From Pantoea agglomerans (GTDB lineage Bacteria; Pseudomonadota; Gammaproteobacteria; Enterobacterales; Enterobacteriaceae): DNA of 64,000 nucleotides. Every line of letters begins with the position of its first letter. Position 1 is the first letter of the stretch. The notes beneath the pieces are model-generated. The model saw only the letters and a list, made by a program, of their open reading frames with translations, searched no databases and had not been told where the DNA came from. The DNA is taken from contig NZ_CP090207.1 of NCBI RefSeq assembly GCF_021397715.1, positions 620,001-684,000 on the forward strand. The letters are read 5' to 3'. The position numbers and the translations under genes are program-made. Positions 1 to 9,407 of this stretch are shown piece by piece.

Positions 1-464
1 GCGCGACTGCCATCCTGCTTCCTGAGTGAGGTCGAGATACGGATGAAGTCATCGCCGTCGCGCACAAAAATGGTGGCCACTGCGGCGGTGCGATCGGTGA
101 AATCGTCCACCGCTGTCTGATCAAGGTTGAGCGTTTTTAATCCGGCGCGCAGCACCGGCGTTGAGAAGCTGCCGACCTGCACGCGCGCCGTCTCATCCAG
201 GCTAAAACGCTTAGGCAGAAAGCTGGTAAACAGATTGGTATAGTTGCTCACCTCTTCGGAGAGCGTGGCGTTGAACATAGTCGCCATTTCGCTGATGCCC
301 TGCACCTGATTGTGCATATCATCAATCGCGAGTTTTTCCAGCTGGCGCGAGGCGCTCTGGCTCTGAGTCAGCGTCAGAACCAGCAACAATAACGCTACGC
401 TGAGAGACGTCAGTACAGACAGCTTAACTCCAAGACTCAGGCCGCTGAGAGAGAGACGCTTCAT
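1..464 (-). CDS. Methyl-accepting chemotaxis protein, N-terminal part only (cut by window edge)
   Basis: The reading frame starts at the ATG at 464 and runs off the left end, giving about 154 residues. It begins with a short basic stretch and a hydrophobic segment (about residues 13-33, leucine-rich), followed by a periplasmic region containing LFTSFLPKRFSLDE and, near the edge, DDFIRISTSLRKQDGS. This arrangement and the FIRISTSL element are typical of the Cache-type ligand-binding domain of enterobacterial chemoreceptors; the membrane-distal signalling half is outside the window. Family assignment is from recognition of the Cache segment, so chemoreceptor is likely but a Cache-containing kinase or cyclase cannot be strictly excluded. 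The ligand is unknown. Confidence 0.7.
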   Translation of the reverse strand, partial: MKRLSLSGLSLGVKLSVLTSLSVALLLLVLTLTQSQSASRQLEKLAIDDMHNQVQGISEMATMFNATLSEEVSNYTNLFTSFLPKRFSLDETARVQVGSFSTPVLRAGLKTLNLDQTAVDDFTDRTAAVATIFVRDGDDFIRISTSLRKQDGSR

Positions 465-623
465 AAATTACCTTTGATCGCATTAGGGAGATATCGGATC
501 AACGGCAGAAGCGCGGAAAAGTTTAGCGCGAAAGTTGGTGGCAGAGAGTGGCGGACCGGTTCGCAAATTCAGCGGCAGACCGTACACTGATCACGCACGT
601 CTTGACCCTTTTCAGGAGATAAC

Positions 624-1373
624 ATGATCGAACTCATCACGGAAACGCTGGCCGGTATTGAGTGTCTGCACGCCGCGCCTGCCGGTCAGCGCCGTAACCG
701 GCTGCCGACCGTGCTGTTTTATCACGGCTTCACCTCATCGAAAGAGGTCTACGCCTATTTCGCCGTCGCCTTAGCCCAGGCTGGCTTCCGGGCGGTGATG
801 CCGGATGCGGATCTGCATGGCGCGCGCGATCAAGGCGATGCCGAAGGCCGCCTGCGCCGCTTCTGGGATATCCTTAAAACCAATATTGATGAGCTGCCGC
901 AGCTGGAAGCCGCGCTGCGCGCTGAGGATCTGATCGCCGGAGAACGGTTTGCGGTGGCAGGCGCTTCAATGGGCGGCATGACGGCGCTGGGCGCGATGGC
1001 GCGCTATCCGCAGATCCACAGCGTCGCCTGCATGATGGGGTCCGGCTACTTTATGCAGCTCAGCCAGACGCTGTTTCCGCCGCTGGTGGTGCGCTCGCCG
1101 GAACAGCAGGCCGGGTTTGATGCCCGAATGGCGCCGCTGGCGGAGTACGATCCCAGCACCCGACTGGAAACGCTGGCCAATCGTCCACTGCTGCTGTGGC
1201 ACGGCGAAGCTGATGAGGTGGTGCCGTTTGCCGAGAGTGCGCGGCTGGAAGCGGCGCTGCGCAGCCAGGGTTTAGCCCGGCATCTGACCTCACTGTCGGA
1301 AAAGCAGATTGGACATAAGATCACGCCGTCAGGCCTGACGGCGCTGGTTAACTTCTTTAAACACCAGTTATAA
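624..1373 (+). CDS. yjfP: YjfP-type esterase, alpha/beta hydrolase
   Basis: A 249-residue alpha/beta hydrolase closely resembling E. coli YjfP, a cytoplasmic carboxylesterase active on short acyl esters with unknown natural substrate. The oxyanion-hole region FYHGFTSSKEVY lies near residue 35 and the nucleophile elbow GASMGG near residue 115; an Asp in HGEADEVVPF and the His in the C-terminal QIGHK segment complete a plausible Ser-Asp-His triad. Start ATG at 624 is preceded by CAGGAG at good spacing. It lies upstream of the rpsF operon as in E. coli. A hairpin terminator follows at 1388. Confidence 0.88.
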   Translation: MIELITETLAGIECLHAAPAGQRRNRLPTVLFYHGFTSSKEVYAYFAVALAQAGFRAVMPDADLHGARDQGDAEGRLRRFWDILKTNIDELPQLEAALRAEDLIAGERFAVAGASMGGMTALGAMARYPQIHSVACMMGSGYFMQLSQTLFPPLVVRSPEQQAGFDARMAPLAEYDPSTRLETLANRPLLLWHGEADEVVPFAESARLEAALRSQGLARHLTSLSEKQIGHKITPSGLTALVNFFKHQL

Positions 1374-1387
1374 AACATCCGTTATAA

Positions 1388-1418
1388 AAAGGGCGGATTG
1401 ATTCAATCCGCCCTTTAT
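1388..1418. terminator. Bidirectional rho-independent terminator
   Basis: Twelve-base stem AAAGGGCGGATT / AATCCGCCCTTT with a 5-base loop. A run of T follows in both directions (CCCTTTAT on the plus strand, CCCTTTTTAT on the minus strand), so it can end both yjfP and the minus-strand small gene that stops at 1431. Confidence 0.85.
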
Positions 1419-1430
1419 CTGCCCCGATTA

Positions 1431-1634
1431 TCAGGGGGCAGCGAACCGTTCTGCCGGTCGGGCCGGCGTGCTGACCGGGCTTCTCTCCGGTGCATCCAGT
1501 CGATTCACATAGACATAACCCGATGCCGCTTTGCTGCTGTGACTTCTCATCTGCTGCGCACAGTCAGCATTGCTGGCAAGAGCGGGGAGAGACAGGAAGA
1601 GACCCAGTAAAGTGGCGATGACGTACCTTTTCAT
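1431..1634 (-). CDS. Small predicted secreted protein, unknown function
   Basis: A 67-residue frame whose ATG at 1634 is preceded by GAGGAG at ideal spacing. Its N-terminus is a clear signal peptide: MKRY, a hydrophobic core, and a likely Ala-x-Ala cleavage site after PALA (residue 20). The predicted mature peptide is about 47 residues, begins SNADCAQQM, has a single Cys, and ends in a Pro/Ala/Arg-rich tail. In E. coli the bsmA gene (DUF1471) occupies this neighbourhood, but this protein does not show the DUF1471 pattern, so I do not equate them. Coding is supported by the RBS, signal peptide and shared terminator; function is unknown. Confidence 0.6.
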   Translation of the reverse strand: MKRYVIATLLGLFLSLPALASNADCAQQMRSHSSKAASGYVYVNRLDAPERSPVSTPARPAERFAAP

Positions 1635-1857
1635 GGCCGACTCCTCACTTCAGGGAACACACTCTGTTAGACGCTGATAAGCCAAACCGTAACGTCTGCA
1701 TTAAGTTTAGCGACTGGCGATATTATCGCCAGATCGTCCGCCTGAACCTCTTTGTCAGCATTTTTGAACAATGGCTGCTTAACAGATTGTATTGCTGTGA
1801 TTAGCACGAAAAGCCACCCTATCTGGCACGCCACATCAGATTTGTTGAAATGTGCGC

Positions 1858-1886
1858 TTGAGTTTAGCGCCCGCCGCCAGTATGAT
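1858..1886 (+). promoter_or_regulatory. Sigma-70 promoter of the rpsF operon
   Basis: TTGAGT, 17-base spacer, TATGAT. Transcription would begin near 1893, about 145 bases upstream of rpsF, leaving the long structured leader described next. Visible by consensus only. Confidence 0.65.
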
Positions 1887-1914
1887 TACGCGTCAATTTT
1901 TCAGCCGCATTCTC

Positions 1915-1966
1915 AGGCTGTGTCCCACAAGCGCTCGTCATGACGAACCTTTGTGGGACACAGCCT
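1915..1966 (+). promoter_or_regulatory. Perfect 16-bp inverted repeat in the rpsF leader
   Basis: AGGCTGTGTCCCACAA (1915-1930) is exactly complementary to TTGTGGGACACAGCCT (1951-1966). The 20-base loop holds a second small inverted repeat, TCGTCATGACGA. It would form a very stable hairpin at the start of the rpsF mRNA. It is not followed by a T run, so it is not a simple terminator; a role in mRNA stability or in autoregulation is inferred. Confidence 0.6.
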
Positions 1967-2435
<469 letters not shown>

Positions 2436-2441
2436 TCCATC

Positions 2442-2991
<550 letters not shown>

Positions 2992-3018
2992 TCGGCAACT
3001 GTCCATTAACGACTTTAA

Positions 3019-3480
<462 letters not shown>

Positions 3481-3503
3481 TTGTTATTACTGAGCACTGC
3501 GGG

Positions 3504-3536
3504 AACGCCGGCCTTGTGCCGGCGTTTTTGTTTTTG
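3504..3536 (+). terminator. Terminator of the rpsF-rplI operon
   Basis: AACGCCGGC, loop CTTGT, GCCGGCGTT, then a T-rich run (TTTTTGTTTTTG). Confidence 0.92.
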
Positions 3537-3550
3537 TCGCCGCGTAAAGA

Positions 3551-4222
3551 TTACTGCGCGCGAATAAAGCTGCCGTCCGGCTGGCGGGTAAACAGCACCG
3601 GGCCGTTAGCGCCCTCTATCGTCAGTCCTGTCACCACGCCCTGTGCATCCTGACGGATTTTAACCTGCTGACCGCTTTTCAGTGAACTCAGCGGCTGATC
3701 GTTGCCTTCTACCCGCGCCATCGCAAACACATCATTCACCGGCAGACTGTTGTCACGGAACAGCTGCGCCAGCGTCTGGCCCGACGCGACAGTATAGTTG
3801 CGCCATTGTCCCTGTGAATCCGCTTTTGGCGTCGGCTGCGGCTGAGAAGGGGAGGAGTCGGCCTTGTTATCATAAATATCCGCCTGCATCGGCACCTCTT
3901 TCTCCGCTGTCGGGGTCACCGGCTGCTCCACCGGATAGCGTGGTGTGCTGACCGGCCAGAGAAACGCCAGCAGCATTACCAGCAGCGCGATAACAATGCC
4001 GCGACGATGAGGGGCCGGTAGCGGGTCCATCCAGCCGATGTGGTCGGTGAAATGCCAGATACGATGAAGCCATGTCGGTAGCCGGGATGACGCGTCTGAA
4101 GCCATTCGTGGTTCCTCCTCTCCAGCGGGTTGCTGCGGCTTGCGTGTGGCCAGCCAGGTTTGCAGCCGGGATACAATACGCGTTGCGCGCGTCCTGCGGC
4201 GTCGTGGGGCGATCTGGCCCAT
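3551..4222 (-). CDS. ytfB: YtfB, OapA-family cell-envelope/division protein
   Basis: A 223-residue protein matching E. coli YtfB, an inner-membrane protein with a periplasmic OapA/LysM-like domain that binds glycans and associates with cell division. One transmembrane segment lies near residues 73-92 (RRGIVIALLVMLLAFLWP), then a Pro/Gln-rich linker, then the OapA domain (NYTVASGQTLAQLFRDNSLP to the C-terminal VLFTRQPDGSFIRAQ). The basic N-terminal 40 residues are longer than in E. coli; an internal ATG (MASDASSRLP, at 4103) is an alternative start. It is convergent with rplI. Confidence 0.9.
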   Translation of the reverse strand: MGQIAPRRRRTRATRIVSRLQTWLATRKPQQPAGEEEPRMASDASSRLPTWLHRIWHFTDHIGWMDPLPAPHRRGIVIALLVMLLAFLWPVSTPRYPVEQPVTPTAEKEVPMQADIYDNKADSSPSQPQPTPKADSQGQWRNYTVASGQTLAQLFRDNSLPVNDVFAMARVEGNDQPLSSLKSGQQVKIRQDAQGVVTGLTIEGANGPVLFTRQPDGSFIRAQ

Positions 4223-4440
4223 GTGTTCTCTCTTTTGGTGTGCAACAGACGGGTTAATTCCGTCAACAGTTATAGTATGGGCAATACCGGCGCGAAGTGC
4301 CTGCCAGCATTGATAAATTTGACGGGCCTATTGTTTCTCTTTCATCGGGAAAAGTCATCTGCGATGCAGGGCATTTTACGCCAGCGGCCTGCACTGTTAT
4401 GCTGCCGGTTCGAATTTATCCGAGAGTGAAAGGAACGAAG

Positions 4441-5061
4441 ATGACTACCCCTTCTTTCGACAGCGTCGAAGCACAAGCAAGTTACGGTATTGGTTTACAG
4501 GTTGGCCAGCAGCTGCTGGAATCTGGTCTGCAAGGGCTGCAACCAGAAGCACTGCTCGCGGGCCTGCGCGACGCGCTGGAAGGGAACTCGCCGGCGGTGC
4601 CGGTTGATGTGGTTCATCGCGCACTGCGTGAAGTGCACGAGCGCGCTGAAGGTGTGCGTCGTGAGCGCACCGAAGCGATGGCGGCAGAAGGTCAGGTGTT
4701 CCTGCAGGAACATGCGCAGCGTGAAGGCGTGAGCAGCACCGAATCTGGTCTGCAATTCAGCGTCATCACCCAGGGCGACGGTCCGATCCCATCACGTCAG
4801 GATCGCGTACGCGTCCACTATACCGGCAAACTGATCGACGGCACCGTGTTCGATAGCTCTGTAGCACGCGGTGAGCCAGCAGAGTTCCCGGTTAGCGGCG
4901 TGATCGCGGGCTGGATTGAAGCGCTGACCCTGATGCCGGTTGGCTCAAAATGGGAACTGGTGATCCCACACAACCTCGCGTACGGCGAGCGTGGTGCCGG
5001 TGCCTCTATCCCGCCATTCAGCACCCTGGTCTTTGAAGTAGAACTGCTGGAAATCCTGTAA
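4441..5061 (+). CDS. fklB: FKBP-type peptidyl-prolyl isomerase FklB (FKBP22)
   Basis: A 206-residue prolyl isomerase. The N-terminal half (about 1-110) is the helical FKBP_N dimerisation domain, beginning [18 protein letters not shown]. The C-terminal half is the FKBP catalytic domain with [18 protein letters not shown] and [18 protein letters not shown], including the Tyr, Phe and Asp of the active pocket. The start at 4441 follows AAAGGAACGAAG and matches E. coli; the frame is open further upstream but without a better site. No signal peptide, so cytoplasmic. Confidence 0.97.
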   Translation: MTTPSFDSVEAQASYGIGLQVGQQLLESGLQGLQPEALLAGLRDALEGNSPAVPVDVVHRALREVHERAEGVRRERTEAMAAEGQVFLQEHAQREGVSSTESGLQFSVITQGDGPIPSRQDRVRVHYTGKLIDGTVFDSSVARGEPAEFPVSGVIAGWIEALTLMPVGSKWELVIPHNLAYGERGAGASIPPFSTLVFEVELLEIL

Positions 5062-5065
5062 TTTA

Positions 5066-5100
5066 AAGACGCTGCAACCATCCTGGTTGCAGCGTTTTCT
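5066..5100. terminator. Terminator of fklB
   Basis: ACGCTGCAACCA, loop TCC, TGGTTGCAGCGT, followed by TTTTCT on the plus strand. It lies between the convergent fklB and cpdB; the minus-strand side reads TCTTTAAAT and may also serve cpdB. Confidence 0.88.
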
Positions 5101-5106
5101 CCCGCC

Positions 5107-7050
5107 TTACTTCTGCTGTAAATTCACCTGCCACAGAGCAAAGCCAATCGCATCTGTCCCTTTGGGCTGAAGCGGATATTGCGCATGCTGCTTAATAAAT
5201 CCGGTCGCCTTATCACCCGGTGCCGTTTCAAACTGAATATCGAGCGGGGTTGATGAGGTGATGGGTGCCAGTCGCCAGTTATTGTCCGCCTGCGGTCTGA
5301 CCTCACCCTGTTTTTTCGTTTCCGCGCTGATATAGGCGGCCACCACGGAACGGTTCTCATCCGGTGAGGCAAAGGCAATGTACTTATCGCCAGTGCCGGC
5401 AAACTTGCCGCCATACGCGCGATAGTTGTTGGTCGCCACCAGGAAGGTCGCCTGCGGATCGATCGGTTTGCCCTGCCAGCTCAGCTGACGAATACGCGAC
5501 GCCTGCGGATGAATCAGCTGACATTCTGCGTCATAGCGCGCCGGCTGGGTGATATCGATCTGATAACTGACCCCATCAATCACGTCGAAGTTATAGGTGC
5601 GGAAATCCCAGTTAATCAGCGACTGCGTTTTGCTGCTGTGCGGGTCGATCTGATTAAACTGGCCCGCTGAACACTCCAGCCACTCTTTGACCTGCGCACC
5701 GCTGACTTTCATCACCACCAGGGTATTCGGGTAGAGATAGAGATCGGCGGCGTTACGGAAGGTCAGAGGACCTTTCTCGACTTCAACGTAGCTGGCCGGA
5801 TCGTTCTTACGTCCGCCCGCTTTAAAGGGTGCAGCGGCGGAGAGCACCGGCAGGCCACCGAGATCCGGATCGCCCTGAATGAAGTGTTCAACGTAAGCGC
5901 GCTGGGCATTGTTGACGATCTGTACCGTCGGATCGTCCTGCACCAGCGACAGATAGCTGTACATCACATCGGCGGATTTGCCGATCGGCTTGCCGACAAA
6001 TTCCCGCGTGGCACGATGATCGTCAGCCAGCAGCTTAACCAGCGCCGGATCTTCTGCCGCTAACGACTTTTTCGCGGCCGCGTCATAAATGGGCCGCGCC
6101 TCGGCTTTGCCGCTGCTGACCTGCCAGCGTCCGCTGTCATTATTCAGCACCAGATCGACCACGCCCAGATGATCGCCCCACATGCCGGGCATCACGGCCG
6201 GGATGCCATTCAGCGTTCCCTGCGCAACATCCGCGCCTTTAATACTGGCGAAGTCGCTGCCCGGGAACACCGCATGGGCATGACCAAACAGTATGGCGTT
6301 GATGCCCTCAACCTGGCTGAGGTAGTAAACCGAGTTCTCGGCCATCGCGTGATACGGCTCGCTGCTCAGGCCGGAGTGGGGAATGGCGACGATAATATCC
6401 GCGCCCTGAGCGCGCATTTCAGGCACGTAGCGACGGGCGGTTTCGGTGATGTCATCCACCCGCACCTTGCCCTGCAGATTGGCTTTATCCCACACCATGA
6501 TCTGCGGCGGCACAAAGCCGATATAGCCAATCTTCACCGTCTGCGCTTTGCCGTCGCGGTCCACCACGCGGGTGGATTTGATCAGATAAGGCGTGAACAG
6601 CGGCTTACCTGTTTTAACGTCGATGACGTTGGCGTTGACATAAGGAAAGCGTGCACCGGCCAGCGCTTTTTTGAGGTAAGGCAAACCATAGTTAAACTCA
6701 TGATTACCCAGGTTACCGACGCTGTAATCGAGCGTGTTAAGCGCTTTATAGACCGGATGGATTTCGCCCGCTTTCAGGCCTTTGGCCGCCATATAGTCGC
6801 CCAGCGGGCTACCCTGGATGATGTCGCCGTTATCGACCAGTACGCTGTTTTTTACCTGCTGGCGCGCCGCATGAATCAGCGTGGCGGTGCGAACCAGACC
6901 AAATTTCTCGGTTGGCGTGTCTTTGTAGTAGTCGAAATCCATCATGTTACTGTGCAGATCGGTGGTTTCGAGTATCCGCAAATCGACCGTTGCCGCCTGC
7001 CCGGCGACGGAAACGCTCAGGGCCAGTAACATCATTCCAGGCTTAAACAT
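5107..7050 (-). CDS. cpdB: Periplasmic 2',3'-cyclic-nucleotide 2'-phosphodiesterase / 3'-nucleotidase
   Basis: CpdB hydrolyses 2',3'-cyclic nucleotides and then 3'-nucleotides in the periplasm for nucleotide salvage. The ATG at 7050 is chosen because CAGGAG sits at ideal spacing and the protein then begins with a signal peptide ([19 protein letters not shown]) before [19 protein letters not shown]. The N-terminal metallophosphoesterase domain has the metal-binding [19 protein letters not shown] and GHAHAVFPG motifs; the C-terminal 5'-nucleotidase domain has NNYRAYGG. About 647 residues, normal for the family. Compared with my memory of E. coli CpdB, one Gly is absent in [10 protein letters not shown]. 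Divergent from cysQ, as in E. coli. Confidence 0.97.
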   Translation of the reverse strand: MFKPGMMLLALSVSVAGQAATVDLRILETTDLHSNMMDFDYYKDTPTEKFGLVRTATLIHAARQQVKNSVLVDNGDIIQGSPLGDYMAAKGLKAGEIHPVYKALNTLDYSVGNLGNHEFNYGLPYLKKALAGARFPYVNANVIDVKTGKPLFTPYLIKSTRVVDRDGKAQTVKIGYIGFVPPQIMVWDKANLQGKVRVDDITETARRYVPEMRAQGADIIVAIPHSGLSSEPYHAMAENSVYYLSQVEGINAILFGHAHAVFPGSDFASIKGADVAQGTLNGIPAVMPGMWGDHLGVVDLVLNNDSGRWQVSSGKAEARPIYDAAAKKSLAAEDPALVKLLADDHRATREFVGKPIGKSADVMYSYLSLVQDDPTVQIVNNAQRAYVEHFIQGDPDLGGLPVLSAAAPFKAGGRKNDPASYVEVEKGPLTFRNAADLYLYPNTLVVMKVSGAQVKEWLECSAGQFNQIDPHSSKTQSLINWDFRTYNFDVIDGVSYQIDITQPARYDAECQLIHPQASRIRQLSWQGKPIDPQATFLVATNNYRAYGGKFAGTGDKYIAFASPDENRSVVAAYISAETKKQGEVRPQADNNWRLAPITSSTPLDIQFETAPGDKATGFIKQHAQYPLQPKGTDAIGFALWQVNLQQK

Positions 7051-7343
7051 GCTTGCTCCTGCTGCCAGATAAGTTAAGGCTCTCAAAATAATGTAAAAGC
7101 CTGATGAGTGGTCAGTTTAAATCGTGATGGATATAACGTTTTGGCGCATCGGTTAACCTGCCAGCCGTTCCGGAATAGGCGTAGTTGTGCAGGCGTGGCG
7201 ATAAGCGGGTAACTATGGTATTGATATATCTATATATTGCTCCGTGCTGCCGCTGCGCGATCGGCTTGCAGAGCGGAACTGCTAAAATGTAACCATCAGG
7301 CGTTGAACTGAACGTGCAGCCGATGGACACAACGAGGTGAAAA

Positions 7344-8087
7344 ATGTTAGAGCAAATTTGCCAACTGGCACGCGAAGCGGGCGACGCGATCATGCAGGTT
7401 TACGACGGCGCCGCGCCGCTTGACGTTTCTCACAAATCGGACGACTCGCCGGTGACTGCCGCCGACATTGCCGCGCATCAGGTGATTGTGAAAGGCCTGG
7501 CGCAGTTGTCACCGGCGATACCGGTCCTGTCAGAAGAAGATCCGCCCGGCTGGGAGGTGCGTCAGCACTGGCAGCGCTACTGGCTGGTCGATCCGCTTGA
7601 TGGCACCAAAGAGTTCATCAAGCGTAACGGCGAATTTACCGTCAATATTGCCCTGATTGAAGAAGGCAAGCCGGTGATGGGCGTGGTCTATGCGCCAGCG
7701 CTGGGCGTGATGTACGCTGCCGCAGACGGTAAGGCGTGGAAAGAAGAGGGCGGCCGGCGTGAACAGATTCATGCGCAGGATGCCCGGCCACCGCTGGTGG
7801 TGGTGAGCCGCTCACACGGCGATGACGATGAGATGAGGCAGTATCTGAAGCAGCTCGGCGAACATCAGACGGTGGCGACCGGCTCATCGCTGAAGTTCTG
7901 CCTGGTGGCGGAAGGTAAAGCGCAGCTCTATCCACGCTTCGGGCCGACCAACATCTGGGATACCGGTGCGGGCCACGCGGTCGCCATGGCAGCAGGTGCT
8001 CATGTGCATGACTGGCAGGGCAAAACGCTGGATTACGCACCGCGCGAATCCTTCCTCAATCCTGGCTTTCGCGTTTCTCTGTTTTAG
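7344..8087 (+). CDS. cysQ: 3'(2'),5'-bisphosphate nucleotidase CysQ
   Basis: CysQ removes the 3' phosphate from PAP (and PAPS), clearing a by-product of sulfate assimilation that inhibits exoribonucleases. The 247-residue product has the inositol-monophosphatase-family metal site: SEED (residues 63-66), DPLDGTKEF (83-91) and the later [14 protein letters not shown] element. GAGGTGAAAA precedes the ATG. Divergent from cpdB across about 290 bases. Confidence 0.97.
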   Translation: MLEQICQLAREAGDAIMQVYDGAAPLDVSHKSDDSPVTAADIAAHQVIVKGLAQLSPAIPVLSEEDPPGWEVRQHWQRYWLVDPLDGTKEFIKRNGEFTVNIALIEEGKPVMGVVYAPALGVMYAAADGKAWKEEGGRREQIHAQDARPPLVVVSRSHGDDDEMRQYLKQLGEHQTVATGSSLKFCLVAEGKAQLYPRFGPTNIWDTGAGHAVAMAAGAHVHDWQGKTLDYAPRESFLNPGFRVSLF

Positions 8088-8095
8088 TCCGTTAA

Positions 8096-8115
8096 GCGGG
8101 AGGGCAACCTCCCGC
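8096..8115. terminator. Hairpin between convergent cysQ and ytfJ
   Basis: GCGGGAGG, loop GCAA, CCTCCCGC. Strong stem but no clear T run on either side, so termination is only likely. Confidence 0.45.
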
Positions 8116-8148
8116 CATGCGGTCGGCCTGGTGCGCCAGCAGTGAGGC

Positions 8149-8706
8149 TTAGTGCGCCAGCAGAGAGGTTACCAGGTTAACCACCTGCTGAACTTCCTCC
8201 TGCGTCAGCGGCCCATCCTTCACAAACTTCACTGCGCCATGTTTATCCAGCACCACAATGGCTGAGCCGCCCGGTTGCAGCTGCCAGGCACGCTGCACAT
8301 TTCCCTTATCGTCGACAATAAACTGTGACCACGGATACTGCTGTTTATTGCTTTCGATGCTGCTGCGAACAAACATCCCGGTGCCGGGAATCGCATCATC
8401 AGTATTGACGATGGTGGTGGTCTGATAACGATCGTGCGGCAGTTTCGCGGCTTTGATCGCCTCGATTAACGCCGCATTCATCTGCTTCGCGGAAGAGCGC
8501 CCGGCGATATGCTGAATCACTCGAACTTTCCCGCTCAGCTGAGCACTATTCCAGTTTTTGTAGCTAAACTTATCCTGCTGCAGTAACAGCTCACCTTTGT
8601 CATTCACACCGGTGGCCGGAACGCGCGCATCCTGCTTCAGATCGTGCGCCAGAGCGCTTACCGGTATCAGTAACGACAAAACTATCGCTGCCAGAGTGAT
8701 TCGCAT
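8149..8706 (-). CDS. ytfJ: YtfJ family periplasmic protein
   Basis: A 185-residue protein with a signal peptide (MRITLAAIVLSLLIPVSALA) and a thioredoxin-like fold related to E. coli YtfJ, of unknown function. The segment KVRVIQHIAGRSSAKQMN sits where thioredoxins carry their Cys-x-x-Cys; no such motif is present, so redox catalysis is doubtful. IVVLDKHGAVKFVKDGPL near the C-terminus is characteristic of the family. AAGGAAACCACG precedes the ATG at 8706. Divergent from ytfK, as in E. coli. Confidence 0.92.
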   Translation of the reverse strand: MRITLAAIVLSLLIPVSALAHDLKQDARVPATGVNDKGELLLQQDKFSYKNWNSAQLSGKVRVIQHIAGRSSAKQMNAALIEAIKAAKLPHDRYQTTTIVNTDDAIPGTGMFVRSSIESNKQQYPWSQFIVDDKGNVQRAWQLQPGGSAIVVLDKHGAVKFVKDGPLTQEEVQQVVNLVTSLLAH

Positions 8707-9021
8707 CGTGGTTTCCTTAAGTGATCAGACCAGTTAGTCATTTTATTGCAATAGTAGGCAGGGATGATGCAGCTGTCCTGGAAAGGTGTCAGGTTTGTTA
8801 TCAGCGCCACAATTCCGTAACGACTGAAGGTTTATACTGTGTTGTGTGAGCGTGATAACAGAGTGTTCTGTAATGATGTGTCAACTCAGTAAAAAAATTC
8901 ATTTTTCGGAACATCAGCAGCGCTGAGTGTTCTATAGTTTATCCCGAATTCGCGCTTCATGGGCTCGTACCTAATTTGGAAACGGCGAAGCGTGCTTAAA
9001 ATTGTACAGGAGTTAATCAGT
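8707..9021. other. Divergent ytfJ-ytfK intergenic region
   Basis: About 315 AT-rich bases with no convincing gene. It must hold the promoters of ytfJ and ytfK. A TATAGT at 8933-8938 is a plausible ytfK -10 element but has no good -35 at 17 bases. CTGTC (8771) and GTGTCAG (8784) faintly recall a Pho box, yet the 13-base spacing is wrong for PhoB. Confidence 0.4.
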
Positions 9022-9228
9022 ATGAAGATCTTCCAGCGCTATAATCCGCTGCAAATAGCGAAATATGTAAAAACGCTGTTCAAAGGAAGGTTGTATATCA
9101 AGGATGTTGGCGCGTTTGAGTTCGACAAGGGGAAAGTATTAATCCCGCGCGTCAAAGACAAACAGCACCTGAGCGTGATGTCAGAAATTAACCGCCAGGT
9201 CGTTCGTCTGAAACTTGAGTTCAACTAA
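9022..9228 (+). CDS. ytfK: YtfK, DUF1107 stringent-response modulator
   Basis: A 68-residue basic protein nearly identical to E. coli YtfK ([36 protein letters not shown]). In E. coli YtfK binds SpoT and shifts it toward (p)ppGpp synthesis during phosphate or fatty-acid starvation. The ATG at 9022 follows ACAGGAG and matches the family start; an upstream in-frame ATG at 8959 would add 21 unrelated residues and is rejected. Followed by its own terminator. Confidence 0.96.
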   Translation: MKIFQRYNPLQIAKYVKTLFKGRLYIKDVGAFEFDKGKVLIPRVKDKQHLSVMSEINRQVVRLKLEFN

Positions 9229-9232
9229 TCAC

Positions 9233-9256
9233 AAGGGCGCCGATGGCGCCCTTTGA
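9233..9256 (+). terminator. Terminator of ytfK
   Basis: AAGGGCGCC, loop GAT, GGCGCCCTT followed by TGAG. Strong stem, short T run. Confidence 0.75.
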
Positions 9257-9298
9257 GCCTGGCCTATCAGGCTATTTTATTTGCCATTCTGAACCTGG

Positions 9299-9400
9299 GC
9301 AGTGCTCACAATCCTCACGTACTACGTGTACGCTCCGGCTGTTCCGCGCTGTCCGTGTCCAGACTGTCTGCAACAATGACGCCTTATGGCGCAGGCCCTT
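9299..9400. repeat. Candidate dispersed enterobacterial intergenic element
   Basis: The stretch between the ytfK terminator and the end of paeA contains AATCCTCACGTACTACGTG, CGCGCTGTCCGTGTCCAGAC and CAACAATGACGCCTTAT. The phrasing resembles a sequence I recall as recurring in intergenic regions of Enterobacterales. It includes the short palindrome CACGTA-C-TACGTG at 9316-9328. Copy number cannot be tested from one window. Confidence 0.35.
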
Positions 9401-9407
9401 AGTCATT

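Noticed and set aside
1431..1634. Assignment of the small secreted protein to BsmA
   Set aside because: BsmA is a DUF1471 protein of about 109 residues; this one is shorter and lacks the DUF1471 pattern.
4297..4440. Upstream in-frame extension of fklB
   Set aside because: The extra 48 residues have no counterpart in FklB, while ATG 4441 has a good RBS and matches the family start.
6169..7029. Long open frame of 286 codons on the plus strand inside cpdB
   Set aside because: Antisense shadow of a conserved GC-rich gene; no RBS, no recognisable domain, and cpdB coding is certain.
8771..8791. Pho box upstream of ytfK
   Set aside because: The TGTC-like repeats are 13 bases apart, not 11, and match poorly.
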